A stretch of 5,949 nucleotides of DNA from Chromatiaceae bacterium (GTDB taxonomy: Bacteria > Pseudomonadota > Gammaproteobacteria > Chromatiales > Chromatiaceae), in assembly GCA_012962365.1 (NCBI GenBank), contig DTXR01000247.1:1-5949 (forward strand). The letters run 5' to 3'. A program made the translations under genes and the position numbers. The notes beneath the pieces were generated by a model. That model saw only the letters and a list, made by a program, of their open reading frames with translations, did no database searches and was not told the origin of the DNA. Positions 5,848 through 5,949 of this stretch are shown in pieces (positions within the stretch are counted from its first letter, which is position 1; every line of letters starts with the position of its first letter).

Positions 5848-5924
5848 TGGTGGGCCCTGAAGGACTTGAACCTTCGACCAATCGATTATGAGTCGACTGC
5901 TCTAACCAACTGAGCTAAGGGCCC
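5848..5924 (-). tRNA. tRNA-Ile2 with CAU anticodon (lysidine type)
   Basis: A complete 77-base cloverleaf with encoded CCA. The acceptor arm pairs GGGCCCT with AGGGCCC, followed by discriminator A and CCA. The D arm is AGCTCAGTTGGTTAGAGCA, the anticodon stem encloses the loop CTCATAA (anticodon CAT), and the T arm is GAAGG-TTCAAGT-CCTTC. CAU could mean elongator Met, initiator Met or Ile2. The CGACTCATAATCG anticodon arm followed by TTGGTCG closely resembles E. coli ileX, and the first acceptor pair G-C rules out the initiator. After TilS modifies C34 to lysidine, such a tRNA would read AUA codons as Ile. The assignment from memory of the E. coli sequences is strong but not computed. Confidence 0.92.
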
Positions 5925-5949
5925 ATATTCTTGGGGAATGTGCTGAAAG

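Noticed and set aside
5848..5924. Reading the CAU tRNA as tRNA-Met
   Set aside because: The acceptor and anticodon arms (CGACTCATAATCG, TTGGTCG) resemble Ile2 rather than elongator Met, whose E. coli anticodon arm is ATCACTCATAATGAT.
1..5949. Insertion sequence, prophage, defence system or CRISPR array
   Set aside because: No transposase, integrase, nuclease or toxin-like product, no long terminal inverted repeats and no spaced repeats were found; the content is housekeeping and membrane bioenergetics.

Overview
The window looks like a chromosomal segment of a gammaproteobacterium. The evidence is a 310-residue PrmB, a HemN with the E. coli-type cysteine spacing, an NhaD-type antiporter, a tRNA-Ile2(CAU) with encoded CCA, and moderately GC-rich coding sequence. 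NhaD suggests a saline or alkaline habitat, and the NorE-like protein suggests a nitrogen-oxide or respiratory theme. Both of these are inferences, and the species cannot be named from the sequence.

Left half (1-3091, plus strand): a compact, probably co-transcribed cluster. A possible C-terminal gene remnant ends at 103 in an ATGA overlap with prmB (ribosomal protein L3 glutamine methyltransferase). prmB in turn overlaps by ATGA a 106-residue protein I do not recognise. After 30 bases comes hemN (oxygen-independent coproporphyrinogen III oxidase), and 20 bases later a 102-residue protein made of a lysine-rich pentad tail joined to a DUF2934 domain.

Centre (3092-3175): a perfect 16-bp hairpin separates the two convergent transcription units. 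The minus-strand operon's last stop codon directly abuts it.

Right half (3176-5685, minus strand): read from right to left, a possible small single-span membrane protein runs into nhaD (Na+/H+ antiporter) through a one-base TGATG overlap. nhaD is followed after four bases by a NorE-like cytochrome c oxidase subunit III family protein, which overlaps a prokaryotic COX4/NorF-like protein by ATGA. All of these are membrane proteins, and the tight packing implies one coupled transcript. This joins sodium/proton exchange to accessory subunits of the haem-copper oxidase/NO reductase type, although no catalytic oxidase subunit lies in the window.

Right end (5686-5949): an upstream region with a weak promoter candidate and a GTCAC tandem repeat, then a minus-strand tRNA-Ile2(CAU) with a good intrinsic terminator.
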